Source of the DNA: CAZPWQ01 sp964590495
GTDB lineage: Bacteria > Bacteroidota > Rhodothermia > Balneolales > Balneolaceae
DNA: 6,626 nt
Assembly: GCA_964590495.1 (NCBI GenBank)
Contig: CAZPWQ010000158.1
Span: 1-6,626, forward strand
Direction: 5' to 3'
Part shown: positions 1 through 5,483 of the stretch, piece after piece
Position numbering within the stretch: the first letter of the stretch is position 1
How the letters are laid out: each line of letters begins with the position of its first letter
Program-made: the position numbers and the translations under genes
The notes under the pieces: model-generated
What the model was told of the DNA's origin: nothing
The model's input: only the letters and a program-made list of their open reading frames with translations
The model's database searches: none

Positions 1-4
1 CCCA

Positions 5-886
5 TCACAATATCATGCTTTCTATGGGCAGTATCACAATCCCGGTCGCGCCTTCTTTTTTTAGTCGTTCCATGACAATCCAGAATTCATCGATTGGAAT
101 GACCGTGTGTATGGCCACCATATTTTCATCCGCCAGGGGCATCACTGTCGGACTATTCAGCGAGGGAATAATATCTTTAATCTTTACCACGGCCGATTTC
201 GGTGCATTCATCATAATGTAACGGCTTCGTTCGGCCTGCTGGTGACCATCCATCCGCTGCAGGAATTTTTCTATCAGCTGCTGTTTTCCGGGCGACAGCT
301 CCTTGTTGGTCTGAATGAGCTGTGTTTCCGATTCAAGTATGGTTTCCAGCTCAACGAGTCCGTTGGCTTTGAGTGTATTTCCCGTTGATACAAGATCGCA
401 TATAGCATCAGCCACTTCCAGCCGGGGAGCGATTTCGACCGCCCCTGAAATTGTCACAATTTCGGCTTCAATATTTCTTTCTACCAGGAATTGAGAAGTC
501 AGGTTTGGATAACTGGTGGCAATCGTCTTTCCTTCAAAATCCTCAATCTTCTTGATATTTCCGTTTTTATGGGCTGCAAGCGACAGGCGGCAGACTCCAT
601 AATCCAGGTCGCGAAGTACAGTGACATCCGCTCCCGTTTCGGCGGTTACATTGGCTCCGACAAATCCAAGATCACAGACACCATCCTGGACATATTCCGG
701 GATATCATCATCGCGAATGAGCAACAGTTCTACATCAAAATTGCGACACTTTACCATCAGATTGCGTTTATAATCATCAAAACGAAGTCCAATGCCTTTC
801 AGCAGGCTTATGGTTTTATCGGTCAATCGACCTGACTTTTGAATGGCAACACGTAAAGAGGTTTTAGAATCTATAGTTCGTTCCAT
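5..886 (-). CDS. hisG: ATP phosphoribosyltransferase, long form
   Basis: This gene encodes the first enzyme of histidine biosynthesis, which joins ATP and PRPP to make phosphoribosyl-ATP in the cytoplasm. The 293-aa protein closely follows the E. coli HisG pattern (about 299 aa): RVAIQKSGRL at 12-21, the RDDDIP segment at 58-63, DLGFVGANV at 72-80, and the PRPP-binding loop DAICDLVSTGNT at 160-171. Residues from about 222 (YIMMNAP) to the end (ILPIES) form the C-terminal PII-like regulatory domain, which in this family binds histidine for feedback inhibition, so it is the long HisG that needs no HisZ. The start is ATG with no Shine-Dalgarno sequence. A His-rich leader peptide gene lies 56 bp upstream, which suggests control by histidine supply. 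The stop TGA overlaps a following ATG (TGATG) at the window edge, so a translationally coupled next gene is likely; hisD is the usual one, but only five bases are visible. Confidence 0.97.
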   Translation of the reverse strand: MERTIDSKTSLRVAIQKSGRLTDKTISLLKGIGLRFDDYKRNLMVKCRNFDVELLLIRDDDIPEYVQDGVCDLGFVGANVTAETGADVTVLRDLDYGVCRLSLAAHKNGNIKKIEDFEGKTIATSYPNLTSQFLVERNIEAEIVTISGAVEIAPRLEVADAICDLVSTGNTLKANGLVELETILESETQLIQTNKELSPGKQQLIEKFLQRMDGHQQAERSRYIMMNAPKSAVVKIKDIIPSLNSPTVMPLADENMVAIHTVIPIDEFWIVMERLKKEGATGIVILPIESMIL

Positions 887-992
887 AGGTGAACGTATGG
901 TTATTAGTTTTAAAAGGGTGATAAAAGGAGATGGTAGCTCTGCTACGAGATATGAATATAATGGTGACGATGATGAGAGTCACCATGGTGGA
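883..992 (-). promoter_or_regulatory. his leader RNA, candidate attenuator/sequestration structures
   Basis: Several inverted repeats lie between the leader peptide and hisG. (A) Minus-strand ATGGTGAC (986-979) pairs perfectly with GTCACCAT (968-961), an 8-bp stem inside the His codons. (B) GTAGC/GCTAC with loop AGA (945-933) contains the leader stop codon TAG in its 5' arm. (C) CCATGGTGA (988-980) can pair with TCACCTATGG (892-883), nine pairs with one bulged U, covering the hisG start codon; this excludes A. (D) CGTTC/GAACG (895-879) puts the hisG ATG in a 7-nt loop. No GC-rich stem directly followed by a T-run is present, so a classical rho-independent attenuator is not visible. Translational control, or Rho acting on the C/U-rich stretch at about 913-935, are alternatives. 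The switching logic is not resolved by sequence alone. Confidence 0.45.
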
Positions 993-1026
993 GATGAAGG
1001 GCGTTATGTGTGTTTGCATTACGCAT
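943..1026 (-). CDS. hisL: histidine operon leader peptide (His-rich)
   Basis: A 27-codon ORF precedes hisG on the same strand. It starts at ATG 1026, the only in-frame ATG, with an in-frame TAA further upstream, and ends at TAG 943-945. Nine of 27 codons are His: positions 7, 11, 13, 14, 18, 19, 21, 22 and 25, ending in HHRHHYIHIS. Such His runs just ahead of hisG are the hallmark of his leader peptides, whose ribosome stalls when charged His-tRNA is short; attenuators of this kind have been predicted in Bacteroidetes as well as proteobacteria. The peptide itself would have no other function. A promoter -7 box ends only 5 bp before the ATG, so the mRNA would be almost leaderless. An overlapping ORF from ATG 1019 in another frame is Thr/Ile-rich and not as well placed. 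What I cannot show is translation, or a clear terminator downstream. The symbol is used by analogy with E. coli hisL. Confidence 0.8.
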   Translation of the reverse strand: MRNANTHNALHLHHGDSHHRHHYIHIS

Positions 1027-1031
1027 CAGTG

Positions 1032-1063
1032 CAAATATAAGATTTTTTTATAATTCTTCCACA
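1032..1063 (-). promoter_or_regulatory. his operon promoter (-33/-7 type)
   Basis: On the minus strand TATATTTG (1032-1039) matches the Bacteroidota -7 consensus TAnnTTTG in full. TGTG (1060-1063) matches three of four bases of the -33 TTTG, with a 20-bp spacer, inside the usual 19-21. Transcription would begin around 1025-1029, next to the leader peptide ATG at 1026, so the leader would be read from a leaderless or nearly leaderless message. The tandem repeat starts only 7 bp upstream of the -33 box. Confidence 0.6.
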
Positions 1064-1069
1064 TGTTTT

Positions 1070-1227
1070 AACAATGAGCAATGAACAATGAGCAATGANN
1101 NNNNNNNNNNNNNNNNNNNNNNNNNNNNNNNNNNNNNNNNNNNNNNNNNNNNNNNNNNNNNNNNNNNNNNNNNNNNNNNNNNNNNNNNNNNNNNNNNNAA
1201 CAATGAGCAATGAACAATGAGCAATGA
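1070..1227. repeat. tandem RCAATGA heptamer repeat interrupted by gap
   Basis: Both sides of the N run carry the same 29 bases: an A followed by ACAATGA GCAATGA ACAATGA GCAATGA (1070-1098 and 1199-1227). The unit is a 7-bp RCAATGA, alternating A and G, so a 14-bp period. The repeat is open in several frames (IAHCSLL-like heptads), which produces spurious ORFs. It is intergenic and sits directly upstream of the his promoter. Copy number cannot be known because of the gap. Confidence 0.9.
1099..1198. other. assembly gap (100 N)
   Basis: Exactly 100 N, the conventional placeholder for a gap of unknown length. The flanks are identical 29-bp repeat sequence, so the assembler most likely broke within the tandem array. 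The true gap may be larger, or may even be zero or negative if the two contig ends are the same sequence left unmerged. Confidence 0.97.
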
Positions 1228-1235
1228 TCAGTGTG

Positions 1236-1339
1236 ACCTCTGGTAATAGGTTTAGACAACTTATAAAGATTTATGCAGAAACCACCCACTATGGGAAAGG
1301 CAATAGATATGTGGAAGCTTTTGTCCAACTGATCACTGA
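1236..1339. other. spacer between inverted heptamer arrays, no gene recognised
   Basis: This stretch lies between the 8-bp inverted repeats TCAGTGTG (1228-1235) and CACACTGA (1340-1347). Open frames cross it on both strands but rely on the repeat and on the N run to stay open, and their translations show no family I recognise. It is best described as non-coding, possibly the core of a small repeat-bounded element or the degenerate remains of something inserted between the repeats. Confidence 0.4.
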
Positions 1340-1377
1340 CACACTGATCACTGTTCATTGCTTTCATTGCTCATTGA
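1329..1377 (-). repeat. inverted copy of the heptamer repeat, partly degenerate
   Basis: Read on the minus strand from 1377: TCAATGA, GCAATGA, a two-base insertion AA, GCAATGA, ACAGTGA, TCAGTGT, GTCAGTGA, TCAG. These are heptamers of the same family as at 1070-1227 but in the opposite orientation, drifting to a CAGTGA variant. The first heptamer supplies the TGA stop of the DUF4382 gene. The plus-strand array also ends with a TCAGTGTG variant (1228-1235), whose inverted partner CACACTGA is at 1340-1347, so the two arrays bound a spacer of about 105 bp symmetrically. Confidence 0.75.
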
Positions 1378-2195
1378 ACAAGATTCACAATGCCTATGTT
1401 GGATTGTTCATCCTCGGAGACAGAGATATCTGCTATTGTCGTATCCGGATATTGTTCATTACTCGGTTCGAATGTCACATCATAAGTATCCGGTCTAACG
1501 CCGAGAATAGTGAAGTTCCCGCTTTCATCCGTGAGTGTGGAGAGAGTATCAGCATTACTGACAGCCATCACTTTTGTAATAAAGTCAGTCGGTTGTACTG
1601 TACCCGCAATTGATCCGGCACCTGCCAATTCAACAGTACGAAGTACAGGCTTTAAAAGGTAGCTGCCGTTACCGGTTTCTGTGATCGAACGGGAGGCATC
1701 AAAGTCTATGAGAAGTGAATGAATACTGCCGCCCTGGATGTATTCGTCTATATTCAATTTAAATCCCGACTGTTGGCCGCTTGGCGTTTGAAGTGGATGT
1801 GACTGCCCATCTATTACAACTTCATTATTGTCTCCAAGGATAAATCTTATCTGCTTATAAGTGCCCGATGACAACTGCGTTTCACCAAGCGACATTTCAT
1901 TGCCGTTGCGAAGTTCCAGCAGATCTATCTGGCCCCCATCATATGAAATTGTTGCCCAACCTTCTTCTTCAGCCTCTTCATTACTTTCAGTACTGTCAGT
2001 TTCCTCATCGGCATTTTTGTGAAGCCGGATGCTTTGGATATCAATTAAGACGGCTTCGAAGTCAGCCGGTGCATCTGTCAGCCATAATTGTAAGGTTCCT
2101 GTAGCATCAGTTTCGCTTACATCACAAGATGATATCCCGAAAAAAAAGGACAGGACCAACAGTAGCGATAAAAATTTGAAAATTTTCTGAAGCAT
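1371..2195 (-). CDS. DUF4382 domain lipoprotein with carboxypeptidase-regulatory-like C-terminal domain
   Basis: A predicted envelope lipoprotein of 274 aa. The N-terminus is a lipoprotein signal peptide: basic start, a hydrophobic stretch LLLVLSFFFG, and a lipobox ending ISSC with the acylated Cys at 24. The mature part opens with GTLQLWLTDAPADFEAV (33-49), the typical start of DUF4382, followed by a very acidic low-complexity insert (63-78, Glu/Asp/Ser/Thr-rich) and the rest of the DUF4382 beta-rich domain to about 190. From about 193 (AGSIAGTV) to the end is a small Ig-like carboxypeptidase-regulatory-type domain with DESGNFTILGVRPDTYDVTF. I chose ATG 2195; the frame extends to a TTG at 2219, but ATG gives a normal 24-residue signal peptide. 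Function is unknown; such proteins are common in Bacteroidota and Balneolota. It ends at a TGA inside the first heptamer of the neighbouring repeat, yet the C-terminal domain looks complete. Confidence 0.88.
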   Translation of the reverse strand: MLQKIFKFLSLLLVLSFFFGISSCDVSETDATGTLQLWLTDAPADFEAVLIDIQSIRLHKNADEETDSTESNEEAEEEGWATISYDGGQIDLLELRNGNEMSLGETQLSSGTYKQIRFILGDNNEVVIDGQSHPLQTPSGQQSGFKLNIDEYIQGGSIHSLLIDFDASRSITETGNGSYLLKPVLRTVELAGAGSIAGTVQPTDFITKVMAVSNADTLSTLTDESGNFTILGVRPDTYDVTFEPSNEQYPDTTIADISVSEDEQSNIGIVNLVQ

Positions 2196-2220
2196 TTTTA
2201 TAAATTGTCTGATCTGCAAA

Positions 2221-2310
2221 TTATGCTGAAACGGCAGCTACAAACAAGATTAAAAATAAAGTAAATAATATTATTTGTACAACCGGGTTACTAACCAAGT
2301 CCTTACACAT
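2221..2310 (-). CDS. putative 29-aa single-span membrane mini-protein
   Basis: A short ORF just upstream of the DUF4382 gene on the same strand, ATG 2310 to TAA 2221. It is preceded by AGGAAAAGGAAAG directly before the ATG, unusually purine-rich for this window. The product begins MCKDLVSNPVVQ and continues as one hydrophobic segment IILFTLFLILFVAAVSA, enough for a single transmembrane helix. The stop lies 25 bp before the ATG of the lipoprotein gene and one base before its alternative TTG, so the two would be co-transcribed and perhaps coupled. I do not recognise a family. It may be a real small membrane protein, a translated leader, or a chance ORF in AT-rich upstream DNA; one segment of this size is not statistically decisive. 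Confidence 0.35.
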   Translation of the reverse strand: MCKDLVSNPVVQIILFTLFLILFVAAVSA

Positions 2311-2358
2311 CTTTCCTTTTCCTGATCTTGTTAATGTTTCTATTAAAACTTACTTGAT

Positions 2359-2378
2359 CGGGGTAATTATGTTCCCCG
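2359..2378. repeat. inverted repeat CGGGG-N10-CCCCG in divergent intergenic region
   Basis: CGGGG (2359-2363) and CCCCG (2374-2378) stand out as GC-rich arms in AT-rich DNA, between the minus-strand lipoprotein unit and the plus-strand YkoF-like gene. No T-run follows on either strand, so it does not look like a terminator. It could be an operator for the divergent promoters or a structured 5' leader element. Apart from this and the -7 box at 2449, I see nothing in 2311-2558. Confidence 0.35.
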
Positions 2379-2448
2379 TAATTCAGATAATGTGTGTTCT
2401 CAGATCCTTTTGTCAGTAAAACCCACCGAAGTGAAATGCAGATTGCCA

Positions 2449-2456
2449 TAAATTTG
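2449..2456 (+). promoter_or_regulatory. candidate -7 promoter box for the YkoF-like gene
   Basis: TAAATTTG matches the Bacteroidota TAnnTTTG -7 consensus fully. No convincing TTTG -33 element lies 19-21 bp upstream. It would give a 5' leader of about 100 nt before ATG 2559. In AT-rich DNA such a match can occur by chance. Confidence 0.3.
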
Positions 2457-2558
2457 CAAAACAAAAAATTTCAATTGCACGTTGAACAAATTGCTGTAAA
2501 GGATTATCCTTACCAGCGAATAATAGCTGTAACATTATAAGTCAGAAAAAGAAACTTT

Positions 2559-2837
2559 ATGATTACAACCGCACAGTTTACCTATATACCATTAAAGGCA
2601 GCAGATCCGCGTGAAAGCATTGATTTCCTTCTTGAAATGATCGCACAACACGATGTGGAAGTTGACGTTAATTATCTGTCAACCAGTGTGCGGGGGGAGA
2701 CTGATCTGGTCTTTGAAATTATTCGTGAAGTATATGATACAATGACTGTTGAAGAAGAGGAATTCCGGTTCCACGTTGAGTTGCTTAGTCCGGTAATTGA
2801 ACAGGATGATCCTGTAAATATTACGGCAGGAGAATAA
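2559..2837 (+). CDS. YkoF-like thiamine/hydroxymethylpyrimidine-binding family protein
   Basis: A small soluble 92-aa protein without signal peptide. The beginning TAQFTYIPL (4-12), a helix at about 17-31, the strand EVDVNYLSTSVRGETDLVF (34-52), a second helix EIIREVYDTM (53-62) and a last strand FRFHVELLSP follow the ferredoxin-like beta-alpha-beta layout of the YkoF/MTH1187 domain: AQF start, a central ST-V-G-D-VF motif, then helix and strand. Family members bind thiamine or its pyrimidine moiety, or are of unknown role. One domain is present, where Bacillus YkoF has two in tandem. No thiamine biosynthesis or ykoEDC transporter genes are nearby, so the ligand is not supported by context. 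The start has no SD but an A-rich leader, as elsewhere here. A probable terminator follows, so it is likely monocistronic. The assignment rests on motif resemblance read by eye. Confidence 0.65.
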   Translation: MITTAQFTYIPLKAADPRESIDFLLEMIAQHDVEVDVNYLSTSVRGETDLVFEIIREVYDTMTVEEEEFRFHVELLSPVIEQDDPVNITAGE

Positions 2838-2850
2838 TAGTTGGTAAGCT

Positions 2851-2876
2851 ACGGGTAAACCCGTTACTCATTTTTA
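2851..2876 (+). terminator. probable rho-independent terminator after the YkoF-like gene
   Basis: ACGGG (2851-2855), loop TAAA and CCCGT (2860-2864) form a compact perfect 5-bp stem; GTA/TAC outside can add pairs across an internal loop. TACTCATTTTT follows with a run of five T at 2871-2875. It lies 13 bp after the stop codon of the 92-aa gene and before the lepA promoter region. The T-run is 6 bases from the stem, so strength is uncertain. Confidence 0.55.
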
Positions 2877-2913
2877 TAAATATTTTTTCAACAGCAGTAT
2901 GCAATCCCACCGT

Positions 2914-2921
2914 TAAATTTG
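2914..2921 (+). promoter_or_regulatory. candidate -7 promoter box for lepA
   Basis: TAAATTTG is a full match to TAnnTTTG, 53 bp before the lepA ATG and after the terminator of the preceding gene, which is where a promoter for the lepA unit is expected. No TTTG -33 box is seen at 19-21 bp upstream. Confidence 0.4.
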
Positions 2922-2974
2922 TATCTTAACCGTTCTTTTTAGCAAGTTTTAAGCGTTTAGAACAACGCACCTCT

Positions 2975-4783
2975 ATGACTCAAATTCGCAATTTTTCTAT
3001 CATTGCCCATATTGACCACGGCAAATCTACGCTCGCAGATCGTCTGCTTGAACGGACCGGAGCCATAACCGAACGTGAGATGCAGGAACAGGTTCTGGAT
3101 GATATGGATCTGGAACGGGAACGTGGTATAACGATTAAGAGTCATGCCATTAAAATGGACTATAAACGTCCGTCGGGTGAAAACGTAATTTTCAATCTTA
3201 TTGATACGCCGGGACATGTTGATTTTGCCTACGAAGTTTCGCGGGCGCTGAAGGCGTGCGAGGGTGCTCTGTTAGTGGTGGATGCCGCCCAGGGAGTGGA
3301 GGCACAGACAATTTCCACACTATATCAGGCTATCGACCAGGATTTGGATATTATACCCGTCCTCAACAAGATTGACCTTCCCGGTGCCGATATCGAAGGA
3401 GTCGGGCAACAGATTGTGGATCTGATCGGTTGCGACCATGATGATATTCTGCACGTTTCCGGCAAAACGGGCGAAGGGGTGGATGCCTTACTCGAAGCTA
3501 TTGTCGAACGCGTACCGGCTCCCGGCCGCGATGTTGAGAAACCTTTGCGGGCACTTATTTTTGATTCCGTATTCAATACGTACCGGGGCTCGATAGTGTA
3601 TGTTCGTGTGATGGAGGGAACCCTGCGCAAGGGTGACGGTATACGTTTTATGGCTACACGAAAGGAGTACGATGCAGAAGAGATCGGTTATCTGAAACTT
3701 AAAAAGGAGAAGACCGATAAACTCGAAGCAGGTGAAGTGGGATATGTTATCGGAAGCGTCAAATCGCTTGAAGATGCACGCGTCGGTGATACGGTTACCA
3801 CGGTAAAAAATCCGGCAGAGAAAGCTATCCCGGGCTACAAGGAGCCGAAGCCGATGGTATTCAGCGGTTTGTTTCCCACCCAGTCCGATGATTTTGAAGA
3901 TTTGCGTTCGGCGCTGGAAAAGCTTCAGCTTAATGATGCATCACTGACCTATCAGCCGGAAACATCGCAGGCGCTGGGTTTCGGATTTCGGGCCGGTTTT
4001 CTGGGAATGCTGCATATGGAAATTATTCAGGAGCGGCTCGACCGGGAATTTAATATTGATATTATCACTACAGTCCCCAACGTGGAGTACGAAGTCCATA
4101 TAACCAAAAAAGGGGAAAAGAAAAAAATACTTGTCGACAATCCCAGCGACATGCCTGATCCGGCCAGTGTGGAAGCGGTATATGAACCCTATATTAATGC
4201 CAGCATTCTTACGCCTTCGGAGTATATCGGTCCGGTAATGAAACTGTGCCAGGAAAAACGGGGCCAGTATGTAAATCAGCTGCATATGCAGAGTCAGCGG
4301 GTGGAAATAAAATATGAACTACCGATGGCGGAGGTTGTTTTTGACTTTTACGATCGCCTGAAAAGCGGTACACGCGGTTATGCCTCGCTGGATTACGAGT
4401 TCCTGGAGTATCGCGAAGGCAATCTTGTACGTCTGGATATCCTGTTGAACGAGGAACCGGTGGATGCACTTTCCAGTATTGTACATCGCGACAAAGCATA
4501 TGAACTGGGACGCAAGTTATGTAAGCAACTCAAAAAGCTGATATCACAGCACCAGTTTGAAATACCGATTCAGGCGGCCATAGGTTCGCAGGTTATTGCC
4601 CGTGAAACAATCAGGGCGATGCGCAAAGATGTGACAGCAAAGTGCTATGGTGGTGATGTTTCGCGTAAACGAAAACTGATTGAAAAACAAAAAGAAGGTA
4701 AAAAACGTATGAAGCAGGTCGGTACAGTGGAAATTCCCCAGGAGGCTTTTCTTGCTGTACTTTCTATGGATGATGACGATTAA
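2975..4783 (+). CDS. lepA: elongation factor 4 (LepA), ribosome-associated GTPase
   Basis: LepA is a translational GTPase that binds the ribosome, back-translocates tRNAs in vitro and affects initiation and ribosome assembly in vivo. The 602-aa length matches the family (E. coli 599). GTPase motifs are in order: G1 AHIDHGKST (11-19), G2 RGIT (50-53), G3 DTPGH (77-81), G4 NKID (131-134), and G5 SGK at 162-164 where many translational GTPases have SAK. EF-G-like domains follow, including GFGFRAGFLGMLHMEIIQER of domain III. The protein ends in the LepA-specific C-terminal domain: KDVTAKCYGGDVSRKRKL, KQKEGKKRMKQVG, and an acidic DDDD tail. The ATG start puts the G1 loop 11 residues in, as usual; there is no SD. 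It is the first gene of a probable operon with a secreted protein and lepB. Confidence 0.98.
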   Translation: MTQIRNFSIIAHIDHGKSTLADRLLERTGAITEREMQEQVLDDMDLERERGITIKSHAIKMDYKRPSGENVIFNLIDTPGHVDFAYEVSRALKACEGALLVVDAAQGVEAQTISTLYQAIDQDLDIIPVLNKIDLPGADIEGVGQQIVDLIGCDHDDILHVSGKTGEGVDALLEAIVERVPAPGRDVEKPLRALIFDSVFNTYRGSIVYVRVMEGTLRKGDGIRFMATRKEYDAEEIGYLKLKKEKTDKLEAGEVGYVIGSVKSLEDARVGDTVTTVKNPAEKAIPGYKEPKPMVFSGLFPTQSDDFEDLRSALEKLQLNDASLTYQPETSQALGFGFRAGFLGMLHMEIIQERLDREFNIDIITTVPNVEYEVHITKKGEKKKILVDNPSDMPDPASVEAVYEPYINASILTPSEYIGPVMKLCQEKRGQYVNQLHMQSQRVEIKYELPMAEVVFDFYDRLKSGTRGYASLDYEFLEYREGNLVRLDILLNEEPVDALSSIVHRDKAYELGRKLCKQLKKLISQHQFEIPIQAAIGSQVIARETIRAMRKDVTAKCYGGDVSRKRKLIEKQKEGKKRMKQVGTVEIPQEAFLAVLSMDDDD

Positions 4784-4851
4784 AACAGTTACCTTTTTCC
4801 TCATCCGATAATAACCACGGTTTACATCACGTTTCAGTATAAATTAAAAAT

Positions 4852-5445
4852 ATGACGATGAACTTTAGATTAGCTGCACCTCTGCTGGTTTTACTTATTA
4901 TTTTTTCAACTTTAAGTGCTTATGCGCAGTTTGAGGAACCCCGTTTTGAAAAAGTGACACAGGAGAGATCTGAATGGTTCCAAAACAAGTTCAATGATAT
5001 TAAATGGACCGGACAGGGTTTATACGGAAAGACTGCAATAGATCACATGAAAACGAATGAGCTTCGGGCGCGGCTGCAGGCTGTATTTGGCGATCCTACA
5101 CAGAAGCTGGAGGATTTAATCGATAAAAAGAATTTTCGTCCGGGCAAGGCCATTGAATTCGAATACTGGTTTACTGTAAATGACAGTATCCCGATGATGA
5201 TCCTGGATGTGGACGGCCCTTTCGGCACGGGTTTGGTTTACGGGGGAGCCAGCCGGTATATTGATTTAATGCCGCAGATAAAACGTACACTTTCCAGGAA
5301 ATTAATGGGCGTAGAATCGTTGTCACCCTTTCAGGATTATTTTTATTCTCCTGAACGCGAGCAGTGGTTTAACGTAACATTTGAAAACGGAGAACTTAAT
5401 ATTGATGAAATCGAGTCTCCCGAAGGGATGTCCATAGATTTTTGA
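4852..5445 (+). CDS. secreted protein of unknown function between lepA and lepB
   Basis: A 197-aa protein with a clear Sec signal peptide: a basic Arg at 6, hydrophobic core LLVLLIIFSTL (11-21), and signal peptidase I site AYA|Q after residue 25. The mature part of about 172 aa is soluble, mixed charge, with aromatic-rich stretches such as FEYWFTVNDSIPMMILDVDG and a later YGGASRYIDLMPQIKRTL. No Cys follows the signal, so it is periplasmic or secreted rather than a lipoprotein. I do not recognise a family. The start is ATG 4852; a second ATG six bases on (4858) would give an equally good signal peptide. It sits 68 bp after lepA and 35 bp before lepB without a terminator, so it is probably co-transcribed with them. 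Its preprotein would be a substrate of the LepB made from the next gene. Confidence 0.85.
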   Translation: MTMNFRLAAPLLVLLIIFSTLSAYAQFEEPRFEKVTQERSEWFQNKFNDIKWTGQGLYGKTAIDHMKTNELRARLQAVFGDPTQKLEDLIDKKNFRPGKAIEFEYWFTVNDSIPMMILDVDGPFGTGLVYGGASRYIDLMPQIKRTLSRKLMGVESLSPFQDYFYSPEREQWFNVTFENGELNIDEIESPEGMSIDF

Positions 5446-5469
5446 TGAATAGACAAATAAAGGATTAGT

Positions 5470-5483
5470 AAGGAATAATTTTG
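5470..5483 (+). promoter_or_regulatory. SD-like site and TTG start of lepB
   Basis: AAGGA (5470-5474) lies 6 bp before a TTG (5481). It is one of few SD-like sequences in the window and supports the TTG as the start. The next in-frame ATG falls inside the membrane anchor motif (residue 35), which would remove the conserved N-terminal basic segment but leave the active site. Confidence 0.5.

Noticed and set aside
933..945. GTAGC-AGA-GCTAC hairpin as the attenuator terminator
   Set aside because: Only five pairs, and the T-rich stretch begins 8 bases after the stem and is broken; too weak for a rho-independent terminator.
843..1040. Plus-strand open frame of 65 codons opposite the his leader and hisG start
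   Set aside because: It is antisense to the leader and hisG N-terminus; its His/Asp-rich part is the complement of the His codons.
1068..1367. Minus-strand open frame of 99 codons crossing the N run, and the related frame at 1019-1210
   Set aside because: It stays open only because of N codons and the heptamer repeat, which translates to IAHCSLL-like heptads; no domain is recognisable.
2196..2219. Upstream TTG (2219) as start of the DUF4382 lipoprotein
   Set aside because: The ATG at 2195 gives a normal 24-residue lipoprotein signal, while TTG adds eight residues without an SD; it is kept only as an alternative.
2500..2525. GGATTATCC...ACCAGCGAA resembling the 3' part of a TPP riboswitch, tempting because the next gene is YkoF-like
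   Set aside because: No CUGAGA core motif and no matching P1 partner after CCAGCG; spacing to the GGGG upstream is too long. A covariance search with the TPP model would settle it.
3325..3630. Long antisense open frames within lepA (also 3941-4285, 4209-4499, 4544-4804)
   Set aside because: Shadows of a strongly supported gene; their translations show no known motif.
4784..4851. Possible terminator or separate promoter between lepA and the secreted protein gene
   Set aside because: Only a 4-bp AACC/GGTT inverted repeat without a T-run, and no TAnnTTTG box, so co-transcription is the simpler reading.
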